Shown: positions 1 through 7,386, counted from the first letter of the stretch. The stretch: DNA of 7,600 nt from Halobacteriovoraceae bacterium (GCA_018663815.1 JABJPQ010000521.1:1-7600), one strand, 5' to 3'. Numbers and translations: made by a program. Notes: a model not told the origin generated them from the letters alone.

Positions 1-852
1 ATCATCAGAAGAAACTTCTCCAATTTCAATAACCGAGCTTTCTTTATAAGCTCGTACTTGGTTAAGTCTTGCTTCTAAAATTGGTCCTGGCTCAATAATT
101 CCCACAACATTATTAAATTTAAATCCTTCTTGCTCTAGAATTCTTCTGGCTGGTTTTGTATTTTCATGAACTTCAGCGATAACATCTTGAGCCTTTTGGG
201 GGAGCAATTCTACTAATATTGGAACATCAGGTAAGAGTTCCTCAATAAATGAATTAGATTTCATAAGTAAATAATCGGCTTCAATGAAATCAATATCCAT
301 AAATTTTCTACCAACAGCTTCCCAAAACGGAGAGTGTCCTTCATCGTTAACCTGTCCTCTCATCTCTGCAATGACAAGGTCTTCAAAGTATTGTTCGTTT
401 TCGGCCATAAAAAGAAAACGTGATAAGGATAAAAATCGTCCATTTTGAGAATTTCGATATTTTGGCGAAAGAAAAAGTGAGCAAATTTCAGCAGGGCCTG
501 AATGAGTTTTTTCCATATGTAAGGTTCTAATGGTTTTTTTTATACCAAGAACTTTAGAAAATTTCTCTTCAGATTTTAAACGATAAAAATAAACGGGATC
601 AAACCCACCAAGTTTAGAAATAATCCCACTAATACCAATTAATTTTCCAGTGAAGGCTTCTTCCATAACAAATAAATAAGATTCACCATTTGGTCTATTC
701 CCACGATGTAAAAAACTTCTTTCGCTATGAAGAATTTTTTCCGCGATCAATTTTTCATCTTTAGGAAGTGAAGTTAACCCATGACCTGCATGCTGTAATA
801 AATCCATCAGACTTGCTAGGTCTGACTCTTGAATTGGTCTTGTGATAAACAT
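1..852 (-). CDS. astA: Arginine N-succinyltransferase, 3' end outside window
   Basis: This gene encodes the enzyme that transfers succinate from succinyl-CoA to the alpha-amino group of L-arginine, the first step of the cytoplasmic AST pathway of arginine breakdown. I translated the frame by hand: 284 codons from ATG at 852 stay open to the window edge, against about 344 residues for E. coli AstA, so roughly 60 C-terminal residues are missing. Family blocks are clear: RPIQESDLASLM at 5-16, GLTSLP at 25-30, AEICSLFLSP at 121-130, a block around IAEMRG at 161-166 and SPFWEAVGRKF at 174-184, and AQDVIAEVHENTKPARRILEQEGF at 221-244 (E. coli has AQDVIGQVH and PARAVLEKEGF). The start lies one base after the upstream aminotransferase stop (TAA-T-ATG). 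Only a weak GAG-type ribosome site precedes it, so translation is probably coupled. Nothing looks broken in the visible part. Confidence 0.95.
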   Translation of the reverse strand, partial: MFITRPIQESDLASLMDLLQHAGHGLTSLPKDEKLIAEKILHSERSFLHRGNRPNGESYLFVMEEAFTGKLIGISGIISKLGGFDPVYFYRLKSEEKFSKVLGIKKTIRTLHMEKTHSGPAEICSLFLSPKYRNSQNGRFLSLSRFLFMAENEQYFEDLVIAEMRGQVNDEGHSPFWEAVGRKFMDIDFIEADYLLMKSNSFIEELLPDVPILVELLPQKAQDVIAEVHENTKPARRILEQEGFKFNNVVGIIEPGPILEARLNQVRAYKESSVIEIGEVSSDD

Positions 853-853
853 A

Positions 854-2239
854 TTAATTCATCTCATTTAAAGTTTTTTCAATAATTTTGCAAACGCTAT
901 CGATATCTTTTTCGGTTGCTGCTCCGGCCGGCACTAAAAAGCGAACTCTGGTTGGAGAGCCACCTGCGATAAAGCTTAAGACACCATTATCAAAGAGCTT
1001 AAAAGTAAACTCTTTTGATTTTGCAAGGTCTCCTCCAAATAAAGTCATCCCAATCATTGTCCCTAATCCCCAAGGACCCTGGATGAGGCTTGGATATTTT
1101 TCAGCTAATTGATCTAGATTTTTTGCAAAATGAAAGTGCAGCTTTTCAATTTTTCCATCTTCTCCAAGGTAGTTTTTATTTGCGACTTCATTAATAATAT
1201 AATAAGCAGCATTGATGGCACTTCCTGAACTGGTAAATGTTTGTGAGATTAAACCCGGAAGGGGTTTATGATCTTCACGGTAAATTGTTGCACACACTTG
1301 TGAATTTTTTCCAATATTAACCATGTCGACATCTTTATCCAGTCCAAAGTATTGAAAAGCAAACATTTCCTTAGTTCGCATAAAAGTTTGAACTTCATCC
1401 ACGATAATTGAGACATTATTCTTTTTACATTCAGTAATAATGGCTTGAAAGTACTCTTTATTTCCAACCCAATAACCACCTTCACCTTGAATAAGCTCCA
1501 TACAAAATGCAGCGTATTCTCCGGGGTAGCGTGTAAAGTATTTCTTTAGCATACTTATTGCTTTATCAATTGATCCTTGATGATCGTTAGCATCGTAAAA
1601 TGGAATATAATCAACAGATAGTGTCTGAGGAAGACCTTTTCTATAGGCGGCCTTGTCAGTAATTTGGGATACCGCGAGTGTTCTTCCCATAAAGCACTTT
1701 TCAAACGCAAGCACTCGATGAGCGGGAGATCTTTTTTGAAATACCATCTTTAAGGCATTTTCAGCAGTCATAACTCCTGAAGAAGTCATAAAAAGATGAT
1801 CAAACCCAGCACCATATTTATTAGCTTGCTCTAAGATAAGTTCAAATAGTTTTGGTGAATCAACATTTTGTTGTAAGTTACCACTCATTGTTGTATTCGT
1901 GATGGCCCCATCAATTTGAGCTGCAACAACACCTGGATGGGAGTGACCAAAATAATGAACACCAATCCCAGTGATAAAATCATATTTGACACTTCCATCA
2001 GCGAGCTCAACCAAAGCTCCATTCCCAATGCCTGAACCAATATAATCATAAAATAATTTTCCACCTCGTTGCTTAGAGAAATCTTCCAGCATTTGAGTAT
2101 AAATATCTTTAAGTTTAGGGTTACCTGCACGCACACCTGTTAATTCACTTGCATGTTCTTTAAGTGCATCTGTTATGAGTTTTTTTGCCTGCTCAATTCT
2201 TGGGTCGGCTAGGTAGTTTTCAGCGATGGTTTTTGACAT
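854..2239 (-). CDS. Class III PLP-dependent aminotransferase in astC position
   Basis: A 461-residue fold-type I, class III (omega) aminotransferase. Visible features are the phosphate-binding SSG at 153-155, GEGG at 252-255, the cofactor-ring aspartate D281 in IIVDEVQTF, the probable Schiff-base lysine K311 in NIGKNSQVC, the SSGS segment at 337-340 and a likely substrate-carboxylate arginine R433 in RVRF. By position, directly ahead of astA as in astCADBE, it probably acts as succinylornithine transaminase (N2-succinylornithine plus 2-oxoglutarate to succinylglutamate semialdehyde plus glutamate). That role is inferred from context. The lysine context GKNSQVC differs from KALGGG of AstC/ArgD and resembles the GKKTQVCG of lysine 6-aminotransferases, so lysine or another omega-amino donor is possible. 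The N-terminal 40 residues are longer than in AstC. The ATG is preceded by AAGGA (2247-2251) at 7-nt spacing. No symbol is given because the substrate is unproven. Confidence 0.92.
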   Translation of the reverse strand: MSKTIAENYLADPRIEQAKKLITDALKEHASELTGVRAGNPKLKDIYTQMLEDFSKQRGGKLFYDYIGSGIGNGALVELADGSVKYDFITGIGVHYFGHSHPGVVAAQIDGAITNTTMSGNLQQNVDSPKLFELILEQANKYGAGFDHLFMTSSGVMTAENALKMVFQKRSPAHRVLAFEKCFMGRTLAVSQITDKAAYRKGLPQTLSVDYIPFYDANDHQGSIDKAISMLKKYFTRYPGEYAAFCMELIQGEGGYWVGNKEYFQAIITECKKNNVSIIVDEVQTFMRTKEMFAFQYFGLDKDVDMVNIGKNSQVCATIYREDHKPLPGLISQTFTSSGSAINAAYYIINEVANKNYLGEDGKIEKLHFHFAKNLDQLAEKYPSLIQGPWGLGTMIGMTLFGGDLAKSKEFTFKLFDNGVLSFIAGGSPTRVRFLVPAGAATEKDIDSVCKIIEKTLNEMN

Positions 2240-2282
2240 GTTTATATCCTTAAATAATTTATTTTTATTGCTTTTAATTTAC

Positions 2283-2288
2283 ATTATA
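2283..2288 (-). promoter_or_regulatory. Candidate -10 box for the aminotransferase-astA operon
   Basis: On the minus strand the sequence reads TATAAT exactly, which would put the transcript start near 2276 and give a leader of roughly 37 nt to the ATG at 2239. The hexamer 17 nt upstream (ATTATT) is a poor -35 box, so the promoter may need an activator. In such AT-rich DNA a single perfect hexamer can arise by chance. Confidence 0.4.
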
Positions 2289-2325
2289 TGAAGGACTTTA
2301 TCATTAATAATCTCAAAGCAATTCT

Positions 2326-2340
2326 ATGTAATAAGTACAT
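2326..2340. promoter_or_regulatory. Dyad ATGTA-N5-TACAT, possible operator
   Basis: An exact 5-bp inverted repeat with a 5-nt centre (ATAAG) in the divergent intergenic region. It lies about 50-65 bases upstream of the inferred start of the minus-strand operon, where an activator could bind. The arms are short, and no regulator gene is in the window. Confidence 0.25.
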
Positions 2341-2344
2341 TTGA

Positions 2345-2364
2345 TTGCCCCGTAATATCGGCAA
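2345..2364. promoter_or_regulatory. Dyad TTGCC-N10-GGCAA, possible operator
   Basis: An exact 5-bp inverted repeat spaced by 10 nt, lying 4 bases beyond the ATGTA/TACAT dyad. It is a GC-containing island in an AT-rich spacer between divergent genes, the usual place for a regulator site. It does not match the enterobacterial ARG box (TGAAT-N4-ATTCA). Function is unproven. Confidence 0.25.
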
Positions 2365-2488
2365 AACACAATATCCCACCAGTAAAATTTATTTAGCGCG
2401 ATTTGTTGTAACTTATTGAATTTAATCGTTTTTTAGGAAGAAAAAAAATTAAGCACTCAACCTAGGCGACAATATACCCGACAAAAGT

Positions 2489-2506
2489 ATTTACATAATT
2501 TACATA
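2489..2506 (+). repeat. Exact tandem 9-bp repeat ATTTACATA x2
   Basis: Two head-to-tail copies of ATTTACATA end 10 bases before the GGGAGA ribosome site of the lipoprotein gene. A near copy, ATTTACATTATA, occurs near 2277-2288, overlapping the candidate -10 box of the divergent operon. The repeats could be binding half-sites, part of an AT-rich promoter, or replication slippage. Confidence 0.6.
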
Positions 2507-2527
2507 AAAATATATCGGGAGAACGTT

Positions 2528-5017
2528 ATGAAGAAGATTTCAAGCAAAAATTGCTTTTCCTTTCGTTGGCTACTCACATCTAGTATGGCCCTAGTGTTAA
2601 CTTCGTGTGGAGGCGGTGGCGGTGATGGTTCATCTGGCAGTCTCGAAGAGGTTTTATCCTCACTTACTGAGGGGTATAGTGTCCCTCAAAGTATTTCCAC
2701 TATCCCTGCTGAAAACACCTCGCAGGTTCAAGCTTCGACTTCACTCAGCTCTAAAGCTTCTCGCAGTTTAAAAAGAAGCTCCCAAGTAGCAGCAAGTGCT
2801 AGCACTGATTACGACGCGGCCGGAGATTTAGAGTTAAAAATTTCGGAACCCGCATTAGACCAATTTTCAATTATTGAAACAATTATGGGAACCCTTAAAC
2901 AAACAAATTACTGGGATTCAAAAGTGGTTAATAAGGGTGCTTATAAAACCCTAGTTAAGTGGGAAGAAGAAGATGGATTTGAATATCAATACTGGACAAT
3001 TAATTCAAAGATGATTGTGGTAGATGGCAAAGATATAAACCGAGTAAGATTTTGGATTGACGGGGATGAAGGAATTAGAGGACTAATTGATATTTACTCT
3101 GCTCCAACGGGTTTAAACTCATACGGTGAATGGCGTTTAGATGTCTCTTTTGAAAAATCAGGTCCTTCAGGACAACCGGGAACATTTTCAGCTGCTGCTG
3201 GTAAACAAGCTGATGGAATTGTTAAGTTAAGCATAAATGCAGATATGGATGGCACATCTGGAGTTCTTTATTTGGATAATGGAAATGGTAAAGGGGTTGT
3301 TAAGTATCTTGATTGGAGCCAATGTAATTCAAATGATTGTATGGACTCACTTCCAAGTATAACAGCTAAGATGGCTTATAACGAAAACCATGCCATTATT
3401 CAAAAAGATGCAAATGCAGCTAGGTGTAAAGATAGGAACTCTTTTGCAGATATTTATATGGATTATAAAATTTTTAATGCTAGTGGAACAGATATTGATA
3501 AAGTTAAAACCTATAGTTTTCCTTTAAAATATAATAACCAGTACTACTATTATGGAGGAGGAAATGGCCGGCAACAACTCTGGGGAGAAGGGGCAGAAAC
3601 TTTAGCTCTTAGTACAGAGTTAGAACATGCTGACCATGATAATAGTTCAAGTTTTACAATTGATAGTAGAGTTAAAGGAATCTTAACTAAAAAAAGTGGG
3701 GTTGAGGTTGATTTGACTGATAATACCAGTAGAGCCGCGGGAATTGGAAGTGATATTCTTCAGGGCTCAGATTGGAATAGTTCAAAGCATTTTATGTTAA
3801 TTTATAATTCAGGTGCATGGAAATACTGTAATGATTATCAATTTGATTGGTCGGATCAAACTTGTTCCAGTCTACAAGCTTTAGGAGCTGGAGATGCCGC
3901 TGCTATTGGCAACACTGATGCAATTTATTCAGCTCATAATTCTAATAATATTAGAGTTCAAGTGACAGATTTTGATGATAGGCAATGGAGTAATGTCATT
4001 GATGGTAAGGCAAATGCAGCTGCATTTTCAGCAGCACTTGATGATACAAAAATTTATCGAGTAAGCTATGAAAAAATGATTTTTGTGCAATATGATGGGA
4101 CCGTCGATAATCGTTGGGAAACTTGTGATGCTGATTATTCAGTTGATCCTTGGTCACCAACTCTTTCAAATTGTGTGGCGTTAGTGTGGAATACCTTGGC
4201 CGAAGATTGGGGAAAATTTTCTCGCCACTTTTGGACTAATGGTGGAACTCAATATGTCGCTCTTATCGATGAGAGTACAACTGCTGATGGAAATACCGGA
4301 AGTGGAGATCTTTTAAAACTAGTTAAGAAAAAAGATGAAGTTATAAAAACTGCTGTCATAGGAAGCCTTACTGGGCGAGATTACAGTGGAGCAGCAAATG
4401 GTAAGGCTTATTCTTTTGATGCTAGCTTACAACTTACAGATAACTCTGATTCATCATTGGTAACTAATTGGACGGATCAAATTTTTGATGATGCTGGTAA
4501 TGAGTATCAATGGGAATATAACTCAAATGGAGATTGGGATGTTATGACATACCTTGCTTATGGAGTTAATCCACCGAGTGGAAAGTCACAAGGTGATGTC
4601 GTGGTTTTTGATACGCCTTTATTTTTTGATTCTATTGGAGCCAAAAATGTTGCTGGAGATAATGTAACATTAAGCAATCTTGTTTATGATGGTTGGATCT
4701 CAGGCCTTCCAGATGTATGGTCAATGTTAAATGAAAATAGAAATAATGATGCAGATGCTGGTTTAACTCCGGCTCAAAAAGCTAAGATCGTTAATATCCC
4801 CGCTGGAACGTCGATGGTTGATAGTATTGGGGATACATTTAAAATTAAGCCACGCTATGGAATGAGAATATTAGATGATATCGCTCTTGGAGGTTGTTCA
4901 ACTTCTATTGATGATTCTGTTAGCCTAAGTGATGGGATAACTTTTAGAGCTCACGATGTCGGGGCTGATCCTGGAATTGCTGATGTAACTGTGATGGAAG
5001 GGCAGTTTATTGATTAA
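2528..5017 (+). CDS. Large secreted lipoprotein of unknown function
   Basis: An 829-residue protein with a lipoprotein signal: a basic start (MKKISSK), a hydrophobic stretch at about 14-24, and lipobox LTSC with the lipidated cysteine C27. Glycine follows C27, so there is no inner-membrane retention aspartate and outer-membrane placement is likely. A Gly/Ser tether (GGGGGDGSSGS) and a Ser/Ala-rich low-complexity linker reach to about residue 92. The rest is a Trp-, Tyr-, Asp- and Asn-rich extracytoplasmic region with no family I recognise. Trp plus cysteine-pair segments recur around C266/C271, C434/C446 and C533/C549, with a Cys-less echo (YNSNGDWDVM) near 664-673; C300 and C790 have no obvious partner. 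The start is supported by GGGAGA at 2517-2522, 5 nt before the ATG. It appears to be a single-gene unit ending at a hairpin terminator. A surface-binding or adhesive role is only a guess. Confidence 0.9.
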   Translation: MKKISSKNCFSFRWLLTSSMALVLTSCGGGGGDGSSGSLEEVLSSLTEGYSVPQSISTIPAENTSQVQASTSLSSKASRSLKRSSQVAASASTDYDAAGDLELKISEPALDQFSIIETIMGTLKQTNYWDSKVVNKGAYKTLVKWEEEDGFEYQYWTINSKMIVVDGKDINRVRFWIDGDEGIRGLIDIYSAPTGLNSYGEWRLDVSFEKSGPSGQPGTFSAAAGKQADGIVKLSINADMDGTSGVLYLDNGNGKGVVKYLDWSQCNSNDCMDSLPSITAKMAYNENHAIIQKDANAARCKDRNSFADIYMDYKIFNASGTDIDKVKTYSFPLKYNNQYYYYGGGNGRQQLWGEGAETLALSTELEHADHDNSSSFTIDSRVKGILTKKSGVEVDLTDNTSRAAGIGSDILQGSDWNSSKHFMLIYNSGAWKYCNDYQFDWSDQTCSSLQALGAGDAAAIGNTDAIYSAHNSNNIRVQVTDFDDRQWSNVIDGKANAAAFSAALDDTKIYRVSYEKMIFVQYDGTVDNRWETCDADYSVDPWSPTLSNCVALVWNTLAEDWGKFSRHFWTNGGTQYVALIDESTTADGNTGSGDLLKLVKKKDEVIKTAVIGSLTGRDYSGAANGKAYSFDASLQLTDNSDSSLVTNWTDQIFDDAGNEYQWEYNSNGDWDVMTYLAYGVNPPSGKSQGDVVVFDTPLFFDSIGAKNVAGDNVTLSNLVYDGWISGLPDVWSMLNENRNNDADAGLTPAQKAKIVNIPAGTSMVDSIGDTFKIKPRYGMRILDDIALGGCSTSIDDSVSLSDGITFRAHDVGADPGIADVTVMEGQFID

Positions 5018-5054
5018 GTCGTTAGATTATATTTATAGTGATTAATAATAGAAT

Positions 5055-5083
5055 TTGGGGAGGTTTATTAAAGACCTCCCCAG
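5055..5083. terminator. Bidirectional intrinsic terminator between converging genes
   Basis: TGGGGAGGT (5056-5064) pairs perfectly with ACCTCCCCA (5074-5082), giving a 9-bp GC-rich stem that can gain a G-U and an A-U pair above and a T-G wobble at the base. On the plus strand it is followed by a T-rich tail (TATTTTAAT) and would end the lipoprotein transcript 38 nt after its stop. On the minus strand it starts 5 nt after the stop of the secreted-protein gene, with a weaker T tract (AAATTCTATTATT). Confidence 0.85.
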
Positions 5084-5087
5084 TATT

Positions 5088-5525
5088 TTAATCTTGGATT
5101 TCAACAATAGAGTTTTTGTAAGTTGTATAAGATGTATACCCATCACCTTTTATGACTGCAACAGCTGTCCATAAGTAAAAGTAACCACAAGCATCAGTTC
5201 CACGGCAATCAAGGACTTTAACTTCATGTTTTATTGTCGTCTGGTAGCTCTCTTCTCTTTCTCCTACTACATCTACGCTTCCAACCAGAGTAACTTTGAT
5301 ATCATCTAAGCCGTCCATTATTGGAAGCATAAGACCATTTTCTCCTGTAGCCCTAAGCAGCTCCATACCTTTTGGATTATCTAACATCATATCGATAGTG
5401 GCTAATCTTGCATACTCTACGGGTAGGGTACAAGGCTCTACCGATGTTTCAGTGCAAACTGGTAATTCTTGAGCAAAACTTATTGAGCTAAAGACAAGTG
5501 TTAGTAGTGTGAAAAATAATTTCAT
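5088..5525 (-). CDS. Small secreted four-cysteine protein, unknown function
   Basis: A 145-residue protein with a Sec signal peptide: MKLFF, a hydrophobic core to about residue 13, and a probable signal peptidase I site after SFA (A18-Q19). The mature chain of about 127 residues has exactly four cysteines, C24, C32, C107 and C113, consistent with two disulfides in the periplasm or outside the cell. The C-terminal half alternates polar and hydrophobic residues (KVTLVGSVDVV, WTAVAVIKG), which suggests beta strands. I recognise no family. AGGAG (5531-5535) sits 5 nt before the ATG, a strong start signal. It lies 100 bp downstream of the ClC gene on the same strand. No clear terminator separates them, so read-through is possible, but a palindrome-associated candidate promoter suggests its own control. 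Confidence 0.85.
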   Translation of the reverse strand: MKLFFTLLTLVFSSISFAQELPVCTETSVEPCTLPVEYARLATIDMMLDNPKGMELLRATGENGLMLPIMDGLDDIKVTLVGSVDVVGEREESYQTTIKHEVKVLDCRGTDACGYFYLWTAVAVIKGDGYTSYTTYKNSIVEIQD

Positions 5526-5547
5526 GTGATCTCCTGTTAGAAAAACT

Positions 5548-5563
5548 TAATAATGAATTATTA
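5548..5563. promoter_or_regulatory. Perfect 7-bp dyad TAATAAT-GA-ATTATTA over candidate promoter
   Basis: An exact inverted repeat with a 2-nt centre, 23 bases upstream of the secreted-protein ATG. On the minus strand its first arm contains TAATAA (5558-5563), a weak -10 candidate spaced 17 nt from TTTTCA (5581-5586), a 4/6 match to the -35 consensus. A repressor bound here would block that promoter. The AT-only arms make chance occurrence plausible. Confidence 0.4.
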
Positions 5564-5625
5564 CGGGTAGAAATTAGAATTGAAAAGCTTTTTTTGTGCG
5601 CAAGGCAATCTTTACAATAGAGGTG

Positions 5626-7386
5626 CTAGAGCTCGAATTCCTCTTCCAGCTGTATCTTTTGTTTATCCACCATTAATTGATGTCCAAAAAGTTTAACAAT
5701 ATCTTGTGCCGTAATAATTCCAATTAATCTGGTATCATCTAAGCGGCTAACCACTGGTAGTCTTGAAATTTGAAAGCGCTTTAATCGGTGAAATGCGATA
5801 AGCAAAGATTGATCAGGGTAGATTTTAATGATTTTCTTTTCACATATTTCAGAAAGTTTTTTAGTATGATTTTTTTTAGCCATTTCAGTCATAATATCAC
5901 TTTTGGCCACTACTCCGAATAGTTTACCAAACTTTAAAACAGGAAAGCCTGAAAGATCAGAATCTCGCAGTTTTAAGTAGGCATCTTTGACAGAGTTATC
6001 ATGGTTAAAGCTAAAAACGTCACGAACAAATGCGTCTTCGACATGTAATGCTTCTAGGACCTCATCATCGTCTCGAGTGGGAAGGTGGATGCCATCTTGT
6101 TCCGAAATTTGCTCATATATGGAGCCATTGGTGATTTTTTCTGAAAGCATATAAGCCGCTACATTTGCAATCATAACCGGCAAGATAATATTATAATCTC
6201 GAGTCAATTCAAAGACGATTAGGATGGAAGTAAAGGGTGCGCGAATGATGGTCGCAAAATAAGCACCCATTCCAACTAAGGCATAAGCTCCAATACTGGT
6301 GGAAATAATCTCTGGAAATAAACTATGAGCAATTGTTCCGATTAAACTTCCAAGAGTTGCACCCACTAAAAGCGTTGGCATAAACAGTCCACCCGAGGGA
6401 CCTGATGAATAACAAACCGAAGTTGCTAAAAACTTTATGACAAAAAGCACACCTAATACTTTCCAATCAAGAATTTGAGATAAAAGTTGTTTTTCTAAAA
6501 AACCATGTCCACTCCCTAACACGGCCGGATGAATTAAGGATAAGCCGCCGACTAAGAAGAATGCGAGCATAATCAGGCTTAAGCGATGAGTTTTTAAAAC
6601 TTGCCGGCTGATAATTCTAAGCTTCAGAGTTGTCTTCATCCAAAGAGGACCAAGTACTGCGGCCATAATACCAATGAATAAATAGACGAGTAATTCACGG
6701 GTGTCATTGAGTTTATAAAATAACTGGCTAAACATTACTCGATCACCCATAAGGGCCTGACCGGTAACAGCAGCTGCAACAGAGCTTATAATAATTGGGC
6801 CTAATACTTTGGCGTTTAAATCGCCCACAACTTCTTCCATCGTAAAAACGACGGCAGAGATGGGAGTATTAAAAGCTGCGGCGATTCCCCCAGCAGAACC
6901 AACAGCGACTAATGCTTTGACTCTTTTTTTGGAAAGATGAAAAAAGGTTCCTAGCGCCGATCCAATTCCAGACGAGATTGTAACCACTGGCCCTTCTTTT
7001 CCAAGTGAAATACCAGAGCTTAAACTTAAAACAGTGGTGACGTACTTTGCGATAGTATCTTTTAAAGGAATTTTACCATGGTTCACGGCCAAGGCTAGTT
7101 TGACGTTTGGTACTCCGGATCCGGCAGTAGATTTAAAAAATCGAGTGGTTAAAAAACCAGAGATAAAGATGAGAGTACCACCCCAAAAAAATGAGCTTTT
7201 AGTAAAAGCAATATTGGTTCCAATAAGCTCAGTAATGTGGTGGATGAGGTATTCGAAACTTACCGTTACAACTGCGGCTAAAACTCCAGTGAGTAGGGTT
7301 AGTCCAAAGTAGGTACGCTCTTCAGTTAACTTCGTTTTAAGAAATTTTCCAACAAAAGAAAGTTTGAACTTCTGTATGTTTTTCAT
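5626..7386 (-). CDS. ClC-type chloride channel/H+ antiporter with CBS pair
   Basis: An inner-membrane ClC transporter of 586 residues from the chosen ATG. Membrane core: about residues 25-415. Chloride-path motifs are all present: GSGVP at 89-93, GKEGP at 129-133 with gating glutamate E131 (E. coli E148), GGLFMP at 332-337, and the pore tyrosine Y398 in DYNIILP (E. coli Y445). The paired glutamates E184/E185 match E. coli E202/E203, the internal proton site, so H+/Cl- exchange is more likely than a pure channel. Two CBS domains follow, about 451-505 and 510-568, probably binding nucleotides or sensing ionic state; E. coli ClcA lacks them. The frame extends five codons further to a TTG at 7399-7401, but the candidate promoter would leave only about 11 nt of leader there, so ATG at 7386 is preferred. 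Neither start has a strong ribosome site. Confidence 0.96.
   Translation of the reverse strand: MKNIQKFKLSFVGKFLKTKLTEERTYFGLTLLTGVLAAVVTVSFEYLIHHITELIGTNIAFTKSSFFWGGTLIFISGFLTTRFFKSTAGSGVPNVKLALAVNHGKIPLKDTIAKYVTTVLSLSSGISLGKEGPVVTISSGIGSALGTFFHLSKKRVKALVAVGSAGGIAAAFNTPISAVVFTMEEVVGDLNAKVLGPIIISSVAAAVTGQALMGDRVMFSQLFYKLNDTRELLVYLFIGIMAAVLGPLWMKTTLKLRIISRQVLKTHRLSLIMLAFFLVGGLSLIHPAVLGSGHGFLEKQLLSQILDWKVLGVLFVIKFLATSVCYSSGPSGGLFMPTLLVGATLGSLIGTIAHSLFPEIISTSIGAYALVGMGAYFATIIRAPFTSILIVFELTRDYNIILPVMIANVAAYMLSEKITNGSIYEQISEQDGIHLPTRDDDEVLEALHVEDAFVRDVFSFNHDNSVKDAYLKLRDSDLSGFPVLKFGKLFGVVAKSDIMTEMAKKNHTKKLSEICEKKIIKIYPDQSLLIAFHRLKRFQISRLPVVSRLDDTRLIGIITAQDIVKLFGHQLMVDKQKIQLEEEFEL

Noticed and set aside
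888..1112. Plus-strand open frame of 74 codons inside the aminotransferase gene
   Set aside because: It is antisense to well-conserved coding sequence, with no ribosome site and no recognisable protein features.
2288..2344. Small plus-strand frame of 18 codons (MKDFIINNLKAILCNKYI) in the divergent spacer
   Set aside because: There is no ribosome site, it is very short, and it overlaps the candidate promoter and dyads of the opposite operon. Open frames of this length are expected by chance.
2423..2440. TGAAT half-site considered as an ARG box
   Set aside because: The second half (ATTCA at the right spacing) is missing, so it does not meet the enterobacterial consensus.
2477..2519. CCCGA ... 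TCGGG pairing that could sequester the lipoprotein ribosome site
   Set aside because: It is only 5 bp with a loop of 33 nt and no extension on either side, so it is too weak to claim as an RNA switch.
5582..5600. AAAAGCTTTTTTT considered as a terminator after the ClC gene
   Set aside because: The palindrome AAAAGCTTTT has no loop and little GC. On the minus strand, the relevant direction, it is not followed by a T tract.
7034..7312. Plus-strand open frame of 92 codons inside the ClC gene
   Set aside because: It lies opposite the conserved ClC membrane region and is explained as a shadow of that gene.
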